Assembly: GCA_049841135.1 (NCBI GenBank)
Contig: JASGHK010000004.1
Coordinates: 1,860,001 to 1,924,000 of the forward strand
Length of the DNA stretch: 64,000 nucleotides
Reading direction: 5' to 3'
Source of the DNA: JACRCT01 sp049841135
GTDB lineage: Bacteria; Myxococcota; Myxococcia; Myxococcales; UBA5297
Shown here: piece by piece, positions 1-8,908 of the stretch
Numbering within the stretch: the stretch's first letter is position 1
Layout of the letters: every line of letters begins with the position of its first letter
Made by a program: the position numbers and the translations under genes
Notes under the pieces: generated by a model
The model's input: only the letters and a program-made list of their open reading frames with translations
What the model was told of the DNA's origin: nothing
The model's database searches: none

Positions 1-7
1 GCGGATT

Positions 8-418
8 TCACGCAGACTGGGTGCCGGACTCGCTGCCCTTCACTGCACAGGGCAGCAGGAGGCCCGCGCGCTGACGCTTGCGGCTCGAGCTCGCGGCGGG
101 AGCGGGAGCGGCCGGAGCGGCGGCCGGAGCAGCAGCGGCGGCGCCCTTGCCGATCTTCTCGTTGTAGTGCGTCTGGCACAGGCCGGCCTTGAACTGCTTC
201 TTCGTGCACTTCTCGGTGTTGCAGGCCGTGTAGCGAGCCTTCTTCATCTCGCCCTTGCGCCACTTCTGGAAGTGGAAGAAGCAGTAGCCCTTGGCGCGGT
301 AGGCGCGCTTGCAGCCCTCGACGCTGCAGGTCTTCTTGCCGCCGCCCTTGGCGACGCGCTTCCACTTCTTGGCCTTCGAGCCCTTGTGCTTCTTCTCGTT
401 CGTCTTCGTCTCAGCCAC
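8..418 (-). CDS. Small Lys-rich protein with two Cys/His motifs
   Basis: A 136-residue basic protein that I do not recognise by name. The N-terminal third is Lys-rich. Two similar motifs follow, at about residues 30-50 and 65-90, each with a Cys pair and then G-x-C-x2-H, which looks like tandem zinc-binding knuckles. An Ala/Pro-rich linker leads to a short basic tail. The GTG start at 418 is chosen because AAGGAG lies 7 nt upstream and no ATG is available in frame. The last 20 or so codons lie inside a sequence (41-86) that recurs at 22955-22997 in a non-coding context, so the C-terminus may have been extended by a dispersed repeat. A nucleic-acid-binding role is possible but inferred only from charge and Cys motifs. 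Confidence 0.7.
   Translation of the reverse strand: MAETKTNEKKHKGSKAKKWKRVAKGGGKKTCSVEGCKRAYRAKGYCFFHFQKWRKGEMKKARYTACNTEKCTKKQFKAGLCQTHYNEKIGKGAAAAAPAAAPAAPAPAASSSRKRQRAGLLLPCAVKGSESGTQSA
41..86. repeat. Dispersed repeat, copy 1 (related copies at 22810 and 22955)
   Basis: About 45 bp here match 22955-22997 with a few substitutions, sharing AGGAGGCCCGCGCGCT and ACGCTTGCGGCTC. A shorter version, TGCGCAGGGCTGAAGGAGGC, is present at 22810-22829. This copy encodes the C-terminus of the gene at 8-418, whereas the others are intergenic. Confidence 0.6.
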
Positions 419-519
419 GGCGTTGCTCCTTGGACCCGACCATGCCTTTGGGGAAAACGCGTCGGTGTCGTCTTCGTGAGCCGCGGTTGATATCCGAATC
501 GGTCGCCTCTCTTCAAGGA

Positions 520-1983
520 TCAAGGCTTCTTCATCGCCAGGAAGAGGGTCTCTCCATTGCGGCGCAGCACCATCCGGGCGAAGCCCCCGCTCTCCACCTT
601 GTTGAGCGCGCGGTTGAGCCCGCCGGGCGCCTCGATGGTCTGTTCGTTGACCTTGAGGATGACGTCGCCCTCCTTCAGGCCGGCCTTCTGGGCGGGAGAG
701 TCGGGCTTGACCTCCCGCACGCAGGCGCCCAGGGGCAGGGCCAGGTTCTCCTTGCGTGCCTTGGGCACGTCCACCTCGCGCACGAGCAGCCCCAGCGCCA
801 GGGGCTGCGGCCCCTTCGTCGTCGGCTCCGCCTCGGGCATCGCCGCCAGCCGAGCCGAGCCCTTCCCGGCCCGCCCGGCGCGCTGCCAGTTCAGCGCCAC
901 CGTCTTGCCGATGCCTGCCGTCGCCGCCAGCCACCGCAGCCGTTGCGCGTCGTCGACCGCGACGCCGTTGAACTCGGTGATGACGTCGCCGGAGCGCAGG
1001 CCCGCGCCGGCCCCGGGGCCGCCCTCGACCACCGCCGAGACGAGCACGCCCGCGAGCGCTGGCGAGAGGTCCAGGTCGCGCGCGACCTCCGGGGTCAGGT
1101 CCTCCACCGTCACGCCGAGCCAGCTGCGGCTCACCTTGCCCTCGCTCATCAGCTCGCCCAGCACCTGCTTGGCCATGTTGATGGGCACCGCGAAGCCGAT
1201 GCCCTGCCCCACCGCGTTGACGGCGTTGGCGATGCCGATGACCTCGCCGCGGGCGTTGAGCAGCGGGCCGCCGCTGTTGCCGGGGTTAATCGAGGCGTCG
1301 GTCTGGATGTAGTCGTAGTAGCCGTCGTGCCCGGCCGGGGCGACGTCGGTGCGGCCCTTGTAGCTGACCACGCCCACCGTCACGCTGTGCGACAGGCCGT
1401 AGGGGTTGCCCACCGCCGCCACCCACTCGGCGACCTGCAGTCCGTCCGAGTCGCCCAGCGGGAGCGTGGGGAAGGCCTCGGCGTCCTCCGCCTCGATCTT
1501 GAGCAGGGCCACGTCGGTCGCCCGGTCGTAGCCGATGACGCGGACCGGATACTCGCGGTGGTGGCCGTCGATGCGCGCGGTCACCTTCACCTGCGAGGCC
1601 CCCTCCACCACATGGGCGTTGGTGACGATGTAGCCCTGGGAGTTGACGAAGAACCCGGAGCCCAGGCCCTTCTGGGACTCGCCCTTGTGCGGGTCGAGCA
1701 GGCCCTTGATCGGGTCGTCGCTGGGCTCCTTCTGCTCCAGCGTCGAGATGGAGACGACCGCGCCCATGGCGTGCTCCGCCAGCCTCGTGAAGTCGGGCAG
1801 CGTCAGCGCCTTCTCGGCGTGGTCCTTGTCCTTGTTGCTGGGCCCAGGGTCGGCAGCGGCCTTGGTGTGTTGCACCTCGTCCCAGAACGGCGCCGCGGGG
1901 CCCGCGGCGAGCGCGCTGGGAGCTGCGGCGAAGACGGCGACGAGGACGGCAGCGGCGAGGGACGAGAACCAGCGAAGCGCCAT
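520..1983 (-). CDS. HtrA/Deg-type periplasmic serine protease with two PDZ domains
   Basis: A 487-residue trypsin-like protease for envelope protein quality control. Residues 1-26 form a signal peptide. The protease domain carries a complete triad: His124 in TNAHVVEG, Asp157 in RATDVALLK and Ser237 in GNSGGP. Two PDZ domains follow, at about 285-360 and 390-480. Length and domain order match the DegP/DegQ family. The gene lies downstream of an FHA gene and a TPR lipoprotein on the same strand, with a 70-nt gap that could hold its own promoter. The reading frame is intact. The exact Deg subfamily cannot be assigned from sequence alone, so no symbol is given. Confidence 0.93.
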   Translation of the reverse strand: MALRWFSSLAAAVLVAVFAAAPSALAAGPAAPFWDEVQHTKAAADPGPSNKDKDHAEKALTLPDFTRLAEHAMGAVVSISTLEQKEPSDDPIKGLLDPHKGESQKGLGSGFFVNSQGYIVTNAHVVEGASQVKVTARIDGHHREYPVRVIGYDRATDVALLKIEAEDAEAFPTLPLGDSDGLQVAEWVAAVGNPYGLSHSVTVGVVSYKGRTDVAPAGHDGYYDYIQTDASINPGNSGGPLLNARGEVIGIANAVNAVGQGIGFAVPINMAKQVLGELMSEGKVSRSWLGVTVEDLTPEVARDLDLSPALAGVLVSAVVEGGPGAGAGLRSGDVITEFNGVAVDDAQRLRWLAATAGIGKTVALNWQRAGRAGKGSARLAAMPEAEPTTKGPQPLALGLLVREVDVPKARKENLALPLGACVREVKPDSPAQKAGLKEGDVILKVNEQTIEAPGGLNRALNKVESGGFARMVLRRNGETLFLAMKKP

Positions 1984-2053
1984 GGGGAGGGCCTCCGATA
2001 GGAGAACCTACGGACGGCCACGCCCCTTCACAACGCGCCCACTTCGCGGGCGG

Positions 2054-3253
2054 CTACACCACGAAGAAGGTCACCATCAGGATGACCACCGCGAACAGCG
2101 CGATTCCCACGACGACGATGACCGGGAGCAAGCTGCGCAGCCCCTCGGCCGACGCCAGCTTGGGGGGCGGGCCGACCTGGGAGACGACCGACTGCTCCTC
2201 GGAGACGGGCGTCTCGCCCGAAAGCGCGGGCGAGTCCTCGGGGGCGGACTCCTCCTCGCCGCCGTCGGATGCACCCTCCCCTTCGCCGTCTTGCTCGCCT
2301 TCCTGCCCCTCCTGCGACTCGGACTCCGGCTCCTCCTCTGCGGGGGCCTCACCCGAGGACTCGGCGGAAGACTCGCCGCTCTTGGCCTCCTCCTCCTCGG
2401 GCTTGTCTGATTCGCCCGAAGCAGCCTCCTCGGCGGGCTCCTGCTTGTTCTCCTCCGGCTCGGGTTCCGGTTCGGGCTCGGGCGCCTTTTTGGGCGGGGG
2501 CTCGGCCGGCTTGGCCTTGGGCAGCGGCTTCTCCTCGACGATGGCCACCTCGCGGACCTCGGAGGGGTCGAGGAAGAGGAAGCGGGTGCTGCCCACCTCG
2601 ACCTCGTCGCGGTCCTTGAGCGGCGAGGTCGTGACCTTCTTGCGGTTGACGCGGATGCCGTTGCGGCTGCCGAGGTCCTCGATGGTCGTCCCCGACCAGT
2701 CGCGGCGGATCTTGGCGTGGCGGCGCGAGACCAGGTCGTCGCTGTCGAGGACGACCTGCACGTCGTCCTCACGGCCGATGACCAGCTCCTGGGCGTCGCC
2801 AATCTCGAAGCGTCGGCCCTCCAGCGGCCCGTTCATGACGCGCAGGAAGGGCGTGCCCGCCGTGGCCAGGCCGCGCAGCGCGTCCTTGACGATCCGCTTG
2901 GCGACGAAGCTGGTCTTCTCGTCGTCCTTGACCGCGATGTCGGCGATGCGGTCGAAGGTGACGTCGTAGGGGCCGATGGCGACGGTGTCGCCGTTCTTGA
3001 GCAGCCGCTTCTCGCCGGCGGGCAGCGAGGAGCCGTTGATGCGCGTGCCGAAGGAGCTGCCGGTGTCTTCGATGAAGTAGAGCGCGCCCTCGCGGACGAT
3101 CTGCGCGTGGCGGCGGCTGACCGCAGTGTCGTTGAGCACGACCTCGCAGCCCTTGTCGCGGCCGAGGGTCACGGCGTCGGCGTTGAGCACCACCTCCTGG
3201 GGCGGGCGCTCGCCGACTTCAGCTTTGGATTTGACGAGGAGCCGGATGGGCAT
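2054..3253 (-). CDS. Twin FHA-domain protein with C-terminal membrane anchor
   Basis: A 399-residue protein with two forkhead-associated phosphothreonine-binding domains, at about residues 5-100 and 130-220. Both show the hallmark GR..., SRRHA and N-G motifs (SRRHAQI and SRRHAKI). A long Glu/Pro/Ser-rich acidic linker covers about 235-360. A single hydrophobic helix (SLLPVIVVVGIALFAVVILM) ends the chain, so the FHA domains should be cytoplasmic on a tail anchor. The gene starts 12 nt after the TPR lipoprotein gene and is probably co-transcribed with it. FHA proteins usually read out Ser/Thr kinase signals, and two such kinases are encoded in this window, but a direct link is inference. Confidence 0.9.
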   Translation of the reverse strand: MPIRLLVKSKAEVGERPPQEVVLNADAVTLGRDKGCEVVLNDTAVSRRHAQIVREGALYFIEDTGSSFGTRINGSSLPAGEKRLLKNGDTVAIGPYDVTFDRIADIAVKDDEKTSFVAKRIVKDALRGLATAGTPFLRVMNGPLEGRRFEIGDAQELVIGREDDVQVVLDSDDLVSRRHAKIRRDWSGTTIEDLGSRNGIRVNRKKVTTSPLKDRDEVEVGSTRFLFLDPSEVREVAIVEEKPLPKAKPAEPPPKKAPEPEPEPEPEENKQEPAEEAASGESDKPEEEEAKSGESSAESSGEAPAEEEPESESQEGQEGEQDGEGEGASDGGEEESAPEDSPALSGETPVSEEQSVVSQVGPPPKLASAEGLRSLLPVIVVVGIALFAVVILMVTFFVV

Positions 3254-3265
3254 CGTGTTGGGTCA

Positions 3266-4326
3266 CTACTCTTCGTCGCCCTTGAGCATGTTCTCGCACA
3301 TCTCCCGCTCGGCGACCTGCTGGTCTTCGGAGATGTAGTTGAGGCACTTCTTGCAGTAGCTCTTGGCCTCCTTGTCCTCGGCGACCCGGCGCTTCATGTC
3401 CGCCATGGCGCAGTGGCACAGGCCGAAGCGGCCGTCGAGCTTGAGGCACTTCTTGAAGTGGCGCTCGGCCTCGGGGAGCAGCCCCTTCTCGCGCTCGGCG
3501 ACGGCGAGCTTGTAGAGGTTGATGGCCAGCTCTCGTTGTTGGCCGTCTCCTTCACCTCGTCGATGGCCGGGCTCTGCAGGGCACAGTGGCGCGCGGCCGA
3601 GGAGAGGTTGTTGCGGCACTCGGCGTGCTCCCCGTCCACCGCGACGCAGCTCTTGTAGGCCTCCTGCGCCTCGCACTGCTTGCCGGCGCCCTGGTAGGCG
3701 CGCCCCAGGTGGTACCAGGCGTCGGTGAACTTGGGGTCGAGCTCGACGGCGGAGGTGCACTCCTTGACCGCTTCCTGGAAGTTGCCCTCCTCGACGTCGA
3801 GCACGCACAGACCGTGGTGGGGATCGGCGACGTTCGAGTTGGTCTCGATGATCTTGCTGTAGCAGACCCGAGCGTCCTCGCCGCGCTTGAGATAGCCGAA
3901 GGCCAGGCAGAGGTTGTAGCGGGCCTCGATGTAGTCCGGGTTGACCTTGAGCGCGTTCTTGAAGGCGTCGTGCGCCTTCCCGTAGCTCTTCTCCTGCAAA
4001 TAGATGTAGCCCAGGTTGTTGTGGGCCTCGGCGAAGTCGTTGTTGAGGCGCAGGGCCTTGATGCACAAGTCCTTGGCCTTCTTGATGTTCCCCTTCTTGA
4101 TCTCGACCAGGCAGAGGTTGTTGTAGGGCTCGGGGTAGTCCGGGTTGAACTCGAGCGCCAGCTCGAAGCGCTCCTGCGCTTTCACCAGGTTGCCCTGCTC
4201 CAGGTATTTCGCGCCGTTCTCGTTGTGCTCGAGAGCGCGAGGGTGGATTTGGGAGGCGGTCTTGCACGAAGACACCGCCAGGCCCAGCGCGAGGGCGCAG
4301 GAAAGGACGATTTGGGTGCGGCTCAT
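3266..4326 (-). CDS. TPR-repeat lipoprotein (frame disrupted near 3530)
   Basis: About 353 codons. The N-terminus is a lipoprotein signal with a Cys after LAVSS, so the product should be lipid-anchored in the envelope. At least six tetratricopeptide repeats follow (for example NNLGYIYLQEKSYGKAHDA), consistent with a scaffold or assembly role as in pilotin-type TPR lipoproteins. The N-terminal frame runs from 4326 to about 3530. The TPR pattern then continues in another frame (AINLYKLAVAEREKG) to the stop at 3266. The length is 3n+2, so one base appears to be missing or two gained near 3527-3536 (CCAGCTCTCG on the plus strand). The FHA gene begins 12 nt downstream. Confidence 0.85.
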
Positions 4327-4414
4327 GGTCGGTGGATCTTACGCAGCGGCGCGCGAGGTGGTCAACGAAGCAACGGCTTTCAATGACTCGGGAATCTCCG
4401 CTAGACTCCCCGCC

Positions 4415-4972
4415 ATGCTCACGCCCCGCCTCGCTCGCATCGCTCTCGTCACCGGTGTCTTCGCGGCCTGCCTCGTCACCACCGGTGAGGCACGGGCCCA
4501 GTTCGCCAACCACTCCATCGGCGTCGAAACGGGAGCGGTGATCATCGCCAATCCAGGCGAGTTCAAGGTCGGGTCGGGCGGTGGCTTGGGGCTCAACGCC
4601 ACCCTCTATATCGAGAACGGCTTCGACGTTTACTTCCGGGCCATCGTCAGCCTCAACAACTACAACAACGTCAACGTCGTGGGCGTGCTGCCCGCGGTCG
4701 GCTTCCGCTACCTCCTCAGCGAGGACACCATCCGCCCTTACCTCGGGCTCTCCATCGGCTACCTCGCCTTCTTCACTCCCAAGGATGCTGCCGGCAACGA
4801 CACCTTCAACAGCCGCTTCGCCATCGCGCCCATGGCCGGCATCGAGTTCTTCGTCGCCGACAACTTCTCGCTCGGGCTCCAGGCGGAGTACGACCTGATG
4901 GCGGAGATCGTCCCGCAGTTCAGGGCGGAGCACGCCGCCGTCGTCCTGGCCCGCTTCAACTGGTACTTCTAA
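4415..4972 (+). CDS. Outer-membrane beta-barrel protein
   Basis: A 185-residue secreted protein. A signal peptide is probably cleaved after ARA (about residue 30). The mature part alternates hydrophobic and polar residues with frequent Gly and aromatic residues and ends in Phe (FNWYF), the classic C-terminal signature of outer-membrane barrels of the OmpW/OprF-like size class. The ATG at 4415 is the first codon that gives a complete signal peptide. The gene is divergent from the TPR lipoprotein, with 88 bp between the two starts. Substrate and role are unknown. Confidence 0.8.
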   Translation: MLTPRLARIALVTGVFAACLVTTGEARAQFANHSIGVETGAVIIANPGEFKVGSGGGLGLNATLYIENGFDVYFRAIVSLNNYNNVNVVGVLPAVGFRYLLSEDTIRPYLGLSIGYLAFFTPKDAAGNDTFNSRFAIAPMAGIEFFVADNFSLGLQAEYDLMAEIVPQFRAEHAAVVLARFNWYF

Positions 4973-5196
4973 CCGGCCGCAATTCGAGGCCTTTCGCGCC
5001 GCACCCGCGACGCGCCATGCCAAGCCTCGTAGCCGAGAAGCGATCCACCCGCTGTTTCGGGTCGCCCTGCCCTCTGCGCCGGAGAAGCAGGCCTCCACGA
5101 CGGCCACGAGCCCCGAGGTCGCCGACGCTCGAATCCCTTGCGACGCTGAGTGAAACGGCGCAATCATTCGCGCGCCCTAATCCCAGAGGAGGACTC

Positions 5197-5958
5197 ATGT
5201 TCCGCAAGATCAGCAGCTTGTTCCTGGCAGCCGCCGTCGCGGCCGCCTTCGGTTGTGCCGGCAAGGAGACGAAGAAGGACGAGCCGGTCAAGCAGGAGCC
5301 CGCGAAGCAGGAGCCGGCTCCCGCCCCGCAGCCCGCGCCCGCGCCCGCGCCCGCGCCGGAGCCCACGCCTCCGCCGGCCCCGCCGCCTCCCCCCACCTGC
5401 ACCAACACCCAGGTCCTCGACGACAACGTCTGCCTCGACGTCGCCACCAACCTCCAGGGGCTGCGCATCGAGATGCCCTGCAAGCCCACGGGCAAGAAGG
5501 CCGACGAGTGCCTGGCGGCCATCGCCAAGCCCAGCAAGGCCGTGCAGATCGGCGGCAAGGCCGGCCAGGCCTACGACATCACCCTGCGCGTCCGCGGCGT
5601 GGTGGAGCTGATGGGCTACGCCGGTGGCCAGGCCGACAACTTCTGGAACGTGGGCGGCAAGCCCAACGACAAGAAGGCCAACTTCTACGAGCTGCAGGTC
5701 AGCGCGCCGGCGAGCTCGTTCTTCCTCAACGCCGGCAACGTCGGCAAACGCACCTGGGCGATGGACTTCACCAAGACCATCCGCGTCGACAGCGGTGCCA
5801 CCGTCACGCTGGCCGGCGACTCGCAGGACAGCAAGATGGTCCCCAATCGCGACATGAAGAACGCCCCGCAGATCCTTCCCGACGTCCCGCCCGCGCCGGC
5901 CGCCTTCGACGGCCAGTTCGTGCAGATCGACGTCGTGAGCGTGGCCGCCGCCCACTGA
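5197..5958 (+). CDS. Lipoprotein with Pro/Ala-rich linker, function unknown
   Basis: A 253-residue product. The lipobox Cys follows AAAFG at about residue 20, and a Lys/Glu then Pro-Ala repeat linker extends to about residue 70. The remaining globular part contains paired cysteines. An excellent Shine-Dalgarno (AGAGGAGG) sits 4 nt before the ATG at 5197. A strong rho-independent terminator follows the stop codon, so the gene is probably monocistronic. I do not recognise the domain. The linker is typical of myxobacterial outer-membrane or periplasmic lipoproteins. Confidence 0.82.
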   Translation: MFRKISSLFLAAAVAAAFGCAGKETKKDEPVKQEPAKQEPAPAPQPAPAPAPAPEPTPPPAPPPPPTCTNTQVLDDNVCLDVATNLQGLRIEMPCKPTGKKADECLAAIAKPSKAVQIGGKAGQAYDITLRVRGVVELMGYAGGQADNFWNVGGKPNDKKANFYELQVSAPASSFFLNAGNVGKRTWAMDFTKTIRVDSGATVTLAGDSQDSKMVPNRDMKNAPQILPDVPPAPAAFDGQFVQIDVVSVAAAH

Positions 5959-5991
5959 CGGTAGTCCGCAAGACCTGCTGCAAGTGACACA

Positions 5992-6023
5992 GAAGCCGCG
6001 CGCCCTCCCGGACGCGCGGCTTC
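5992..6023 (+). terminator. Rho-independent terminator after the 5197-5958 lipoprotein gene
   Basis: A perfect 11-bp stem (GAAGCCGCGCG at 5992-6002 with CGCGCGGCTTC at 6013-6023) has a 10-nt loop and is followed by TTCTTT. Confidence 0.85.
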
Positions 6024-6116
6024 TTCTTTGGCGGGGCAGGCCTCGCCTGGCCGGCTGGTTTGCGGGGCTGGAGGAGGGTCCTTTGCTCCTCGGAACGCGC
6101 TCCCCAGATTGCCGCC

Positions 6117-6837
6117 ATGCGCATCGCGGTCGGCACCAGCGGCTTCAGCTACCCGGCCTGGCGCACCCGCTTCTACCCCGCCGACCTGCCAGCCGAGCAG
6201 TGGCTTCACTTCTATTCACGCAGGTTCGAAACGGTCGAGCTCAACAACACCTACTATCGGCTGCCGTCCAGGGAGCGGCTGGCGGCGTGGGCGCAGGAGG
6301 TCCCTCCGGGCTTCTGCTTCGCGCTCAAAGCCTCGCAGCGCATCACGCACGTCGCGCGGCTCAAGGGCGCAGGCGAGCTGCTCTCGATCCTCCTGGCCAA
6401 CGCCAGCGAGCTGGGGGCGATGCTGGGCCCCGTCCTCTTCCTGCTGCCGCCGTCGCTGCGGCCCGACGTCCCGCTGCTCTCCGACTTTCTGGACCTGCTC
6501 CCACAGAACCTGCGCGCCGCCTTTGCCTTCCGCCACCGGGGCTGGCTCATGGAGGACGCGGTGCTGGACCTCCTCCACCGGCACGCGAAGGCCCTGTGCC
6601 TCGAGGAGACCGACGAGAAGCTCGACGCCGTGGATCGCCACGGCGGACTACGGCTACCTGCGCCTGCGCCGCATGAGCTACTCGCAGGGCGACCTCGCGG
6701 CCCTGGCCACGGCCGTCCAGGAGCAGCCCTGGCGCGAGGCGTTCGCGTACTTCAAGCACGAGGAACAGGCGCGCGGGCCGGTCTACGCAAGCCAGCTCAA
6801 GCAGCACCTCGCCGGCGAGCCGCTCCGCGCGGACTGA
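6117..6837 (+). CDS. DUF72 family protein (frame disrupted near 6620)
   Basis: About 240 codons matching the DUF72/YecE family, a TIM-barrel-like fold of unsettled function. Visible family motifs are VGTSGFSYPAWR at the N-terminus, ETVELNNTYYRLPS, FCFALKASQRITH, and TPWIATADYGYLRLRR near the C-terminus. The first part is in one frame to about 6620 and the rest is one frame over, ending at 6837. The length is 3n+1, so one base appears to be inserted around AAGCTCGACG (6618-6627). The family expectation there is E-K-(P/S)-T-P-W. The upstream terminator suggests an independent promoter. Confidence 0.85.
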
Positions 6838-6896
6838 GCCGACGCCCAGCCCGAGCCACCTCACGCAAGGCCAGCGAGCTTCCGGGGCGGACGGCG

Positions 6897-7709
6897 CTAG
6901 GGCTGCGCGGCAGCTCGAGCCAGCCCGAAGGCCTTCGCGAGCGCCTGACTCAACGCAGCTGGGTCCAGCGGCAGCTCCACCATCGCCCGCGCGCCGACCA
7001 TGATGGCGGCGACGTCGTCGTCGAGCGAGCAGCGGTCCGAGACGACCACCACCTGGAGGTCGGGCCGGGCCTCGCGCGCCTCTCCGAGGCGGTCGACCAA
7101 AGCGTGGTCCACGAGCCTCGCGGAGAGCACCAAGGCGTCCACGGAGCCGTCGGGGGCGTACCCCTGGGCCGAGGTGTCACGGGCTTCGATTCCCAGGGCC
7201 GCCAGCGCCGCGACGACCGCCTCGCGGTGCGCCTCGGCGGGCTCGACGACCTGGCAGAGACGGATGGCTGCGCGCTTCGACCGCATGGCCTCCACGACCC
7301 GCGCCGCGTCGGCCACCTTCTTCTTGCGGGCGAGCGCCTTCTGGACCCGGTCGGTCAGAGCCTCGAGGTCGAAGGGCTTCTCCACATAGCCTTCGATGCC
7401 GACCTCGAGCAGCTGTGCGGCCGACTCTCGCGTGGCGTAGGCCGTCATCAGGAAGAGGGCCATCTCCGCGTTGCGCTCGCGCGCCAGGGCGCACAGCTGG
7501 ACGCCGTCCACGCCCGGAAGGTTCTTGTCGATGATCGCCGCGTCGAAGCTCTGCGTGCCCAGGCTCTGCGCGGCCTGGGCTCCGTCCCGTGCGTCGGAGA
7601 CCGCGAAGCCGGCTTGCTCGAAGGCGGCACGCAGGACGTGGACGATGACCGGCTCGTCGTCGACGACGAGCAGCCTGGGGCGAGCGGCGGGTTCCTGTGG
7701 AGGAGACAT
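6897..7709 (-). CDS. Response regulator with a second degenerate receiver-like domain
   Basis: A 270-residue protein. The first receiver domain (residues 12-125) has the acidic pair D17/D18, phosphoacceptor Asp61 in IIDKNLPG, T89 and Lys111 in EKPF, so it should be phosphorylatable. The second half (about 150-265) looks receiver-like (DALVLSARLVD, LQVVVVSDR, GARAMVELPLD) but lacks a clear phosphoacceptor. There is no DNA-binding or enzymatic output domain, so it probably acts through protein contacts. No histidine kinase is adjacent. A 28-bp palindrome lies about 80 bp upstream of the start and may be its operator. Confidence 0.85.
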   Translation of the reverse strand: MSPPQEPAARPRLLVVDDEPVIVHVLRAAFEQAGFAVSDARDGAQAAQSLGTQSFDAAIIDKNLPGVDGVQLCALARERNAEMALFLMTAYATRESAAQLLEVGIEGYVEKPFDLEALTDRVQKALARKKKVADAARVVEAMRSKRAAIRLCQVVEPAEAHREAVVAALAALGIEARDTSAQGYAPDGSVDALVLSARLVDHALVDRLGEAREARPDLQVVVVSDRCSLDDDVAAIMVGARAMVELPLDPAALSQALAKAFGLARAAAQP

Positions 7710-7789
7710 CCTTGCCTCGGAGCGGCTCGGCGACTCTACGGTACCGACGAGCGAACGGTCTGGAGGCTACACCGCAGCTGGCCTCCTGA

Positions 7790-7817
7790 CCGTTGTTTCT
7801 AACGTTAGAAGCAACGG
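7790..7817. promoter_or_regulatory. Near-perfect 28-bp palindrome, candidate operator
   Basis: The core TTCTAACGTTAGAA (7797-7810) is a perfect 14-bp palindrome. It extends to 28 bp (CCGTTG to CAACGG) with a single mismatched pair. It is AT-rich in a GC-rich setting and lies 81-108 bp upstream of the response regulator start, which suits a dimeric repressor site. The binding protein is unknown. Confidence 0.5.
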
Positions 7818-7891
7818 CTGGCCCTCGAGTCCCACCTTGTCGCACCAGGACAGCCAGAAGCTCCCCCGAGTTGCCCCAGCTCTGGCCGGTC

Positions 7892-7923
7892 GGGCGTCAA
7901 CTCCGCTGGCGGAGTCGACGCCC
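7892..7923 (-). terminator. Hairpin downstream of the SnoaL-like gene
   Basis: The arms GGGCGTC-A-ACTCCG and CGGAGT-C-GACGCCC enclose a CTGG loop, 20 bp beyond the stop of the 7944-8828 gene. There is no T tract, so it may be a weak or rho-assisted terminator or an mRNA 3' end stabiliser. Confidence 0.45.
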
Positions 7924-7943
7924 GGTTCTGCGCCAGCGGCCGC

Positions 7944-8828
7944 CTAGAACTTGCCGTTCGCGTTCTTCCACTGCTCCGGCGGCGGGATGGCCTCCAGCGT
8001 GTCCCAGTGCTCGACGACGCGACCGCCCTCGACCCTGAACAGGTCGTAGAAGGAGGTCGGAGCCCCTGCGAAGGTCCCCTCACTCATGGCCAGCACGAAG
8101 CTGCCCTCGCCGAGGACCTTGTGGACCTTCGAGTAGCGCATCGTCAGGCCCGCCTTCGCCATTTGCTCGAGCGCCGCGCCCAGCCCGCTCAAGCCGTCGG
8201 CGATGCCCGGGTTGTGCTGCCGGTAGCGCTCGCCATCCAGGTAGGTCGGCAGCTTGTCCGCTTGGCCGCCGACCAGAACGTCCTCCAGGAACGAGCGGAC
8301 GAGCGCCTTGTTCGCCTGGGTCTTGGCGAGGTCGGCCGGCTCCGTCGGCCCGTCGATCATCGTCCGGCCGCTGGGGTTGGGCTTCTCCGGCTTCTGCTGC
8401 AGGTTGTCCCAGTGCTCGACGATGCGGCCGTCCTCGAAGCGGAAGACGTCGAAACCGACCTTCGCACCGAAGAAGTCGTAGTCGGTGTGGGCGAAGACGA
8501 AGTCCCCGTCCTGGAACGCCCGGACCACCCGTGCCCGCGCCGAGCCCGGCGGCAGCGCGCGGAGCACCTCGCCGAAGCCCGCGAGTCCGTCGCCGACGGC
8601 GAGGTTGTGCTGGATGTACCTGGCGGGGTTGATGCTGGCGACGGGACCTGGCTCGCCGGTCTCGATGCTGTGGAGGAGCGCTGCGACCTGCTGCTTCCTG
8701 GGAGTGCTCTTCATCGCGTCGTTTCCTTTCGGGGCTGCGGTGGCGGTGGGATGGGGCGTCGTGCAGGCGGTGAGGCCCGCCACGAGCGCGGCGGCCCAGG
8801 ACAGGCGGGGGCGAAGCGGAATGGTCAT
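7944..8828 (-). CDS. Lipoprotein with two tandem SnoaL-like (NTF2-fold) domains
   Basis: A 294-residue product with a lipobox Cys after GLTA at about residue 22. Two homologous halves (about 40-165 and 170-290) each contain the SnoaL-like polyketide-cyclase signature: Y-x-Q-H-N-(P/L), a central F-V-x-A-x-(S/T) strand and R-x-x-x-G-(R/K)-(I/V)-V-E-H-W-D. An internal duplication is evident. The family comprises small-molecule cyclases and isomerases or simple ligand-binding folds, and the substrate here is unknown. It is divergent from the AraC regulator, with about 80 bp shared, so that regulator plausibly controls it. Confidence 0.85.
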   Translation of the reverse strand: MTIPLRPRLSWAAALVAGLTACTTPHPTATAAPKGNDAMKSTPRKQQVAALLHSIETGEPGPVASINPARYIQHNLAVGDGLAGFGEVLRALPPGSARARVVRAFQDGDFVFAHTDYDFFGAKVGFDVFRFEDGRIVEHWDNLQQKPEKPNPSGRTMIDGPTEPADLAKTQANKALVRSFLEDVLVGGQADKLPTYLDGERYRQHNPGIADGLSGLGAALEQMAKAGLTMRYSKVHKVLGEGSFVLAMSEGTFAGAPTSFYDLFRVEGGRVVEHWDTLEAIPPPEQWKNANGKF

Positions 8829-8908
8829 TTCTTCCTCTCTTGGTTGGACGCCTGCGCCACAAGGTAGAGCTGGCCTTGGCGGCCGGCGAGGTGAGAAGCT
8901 CCCGCACC

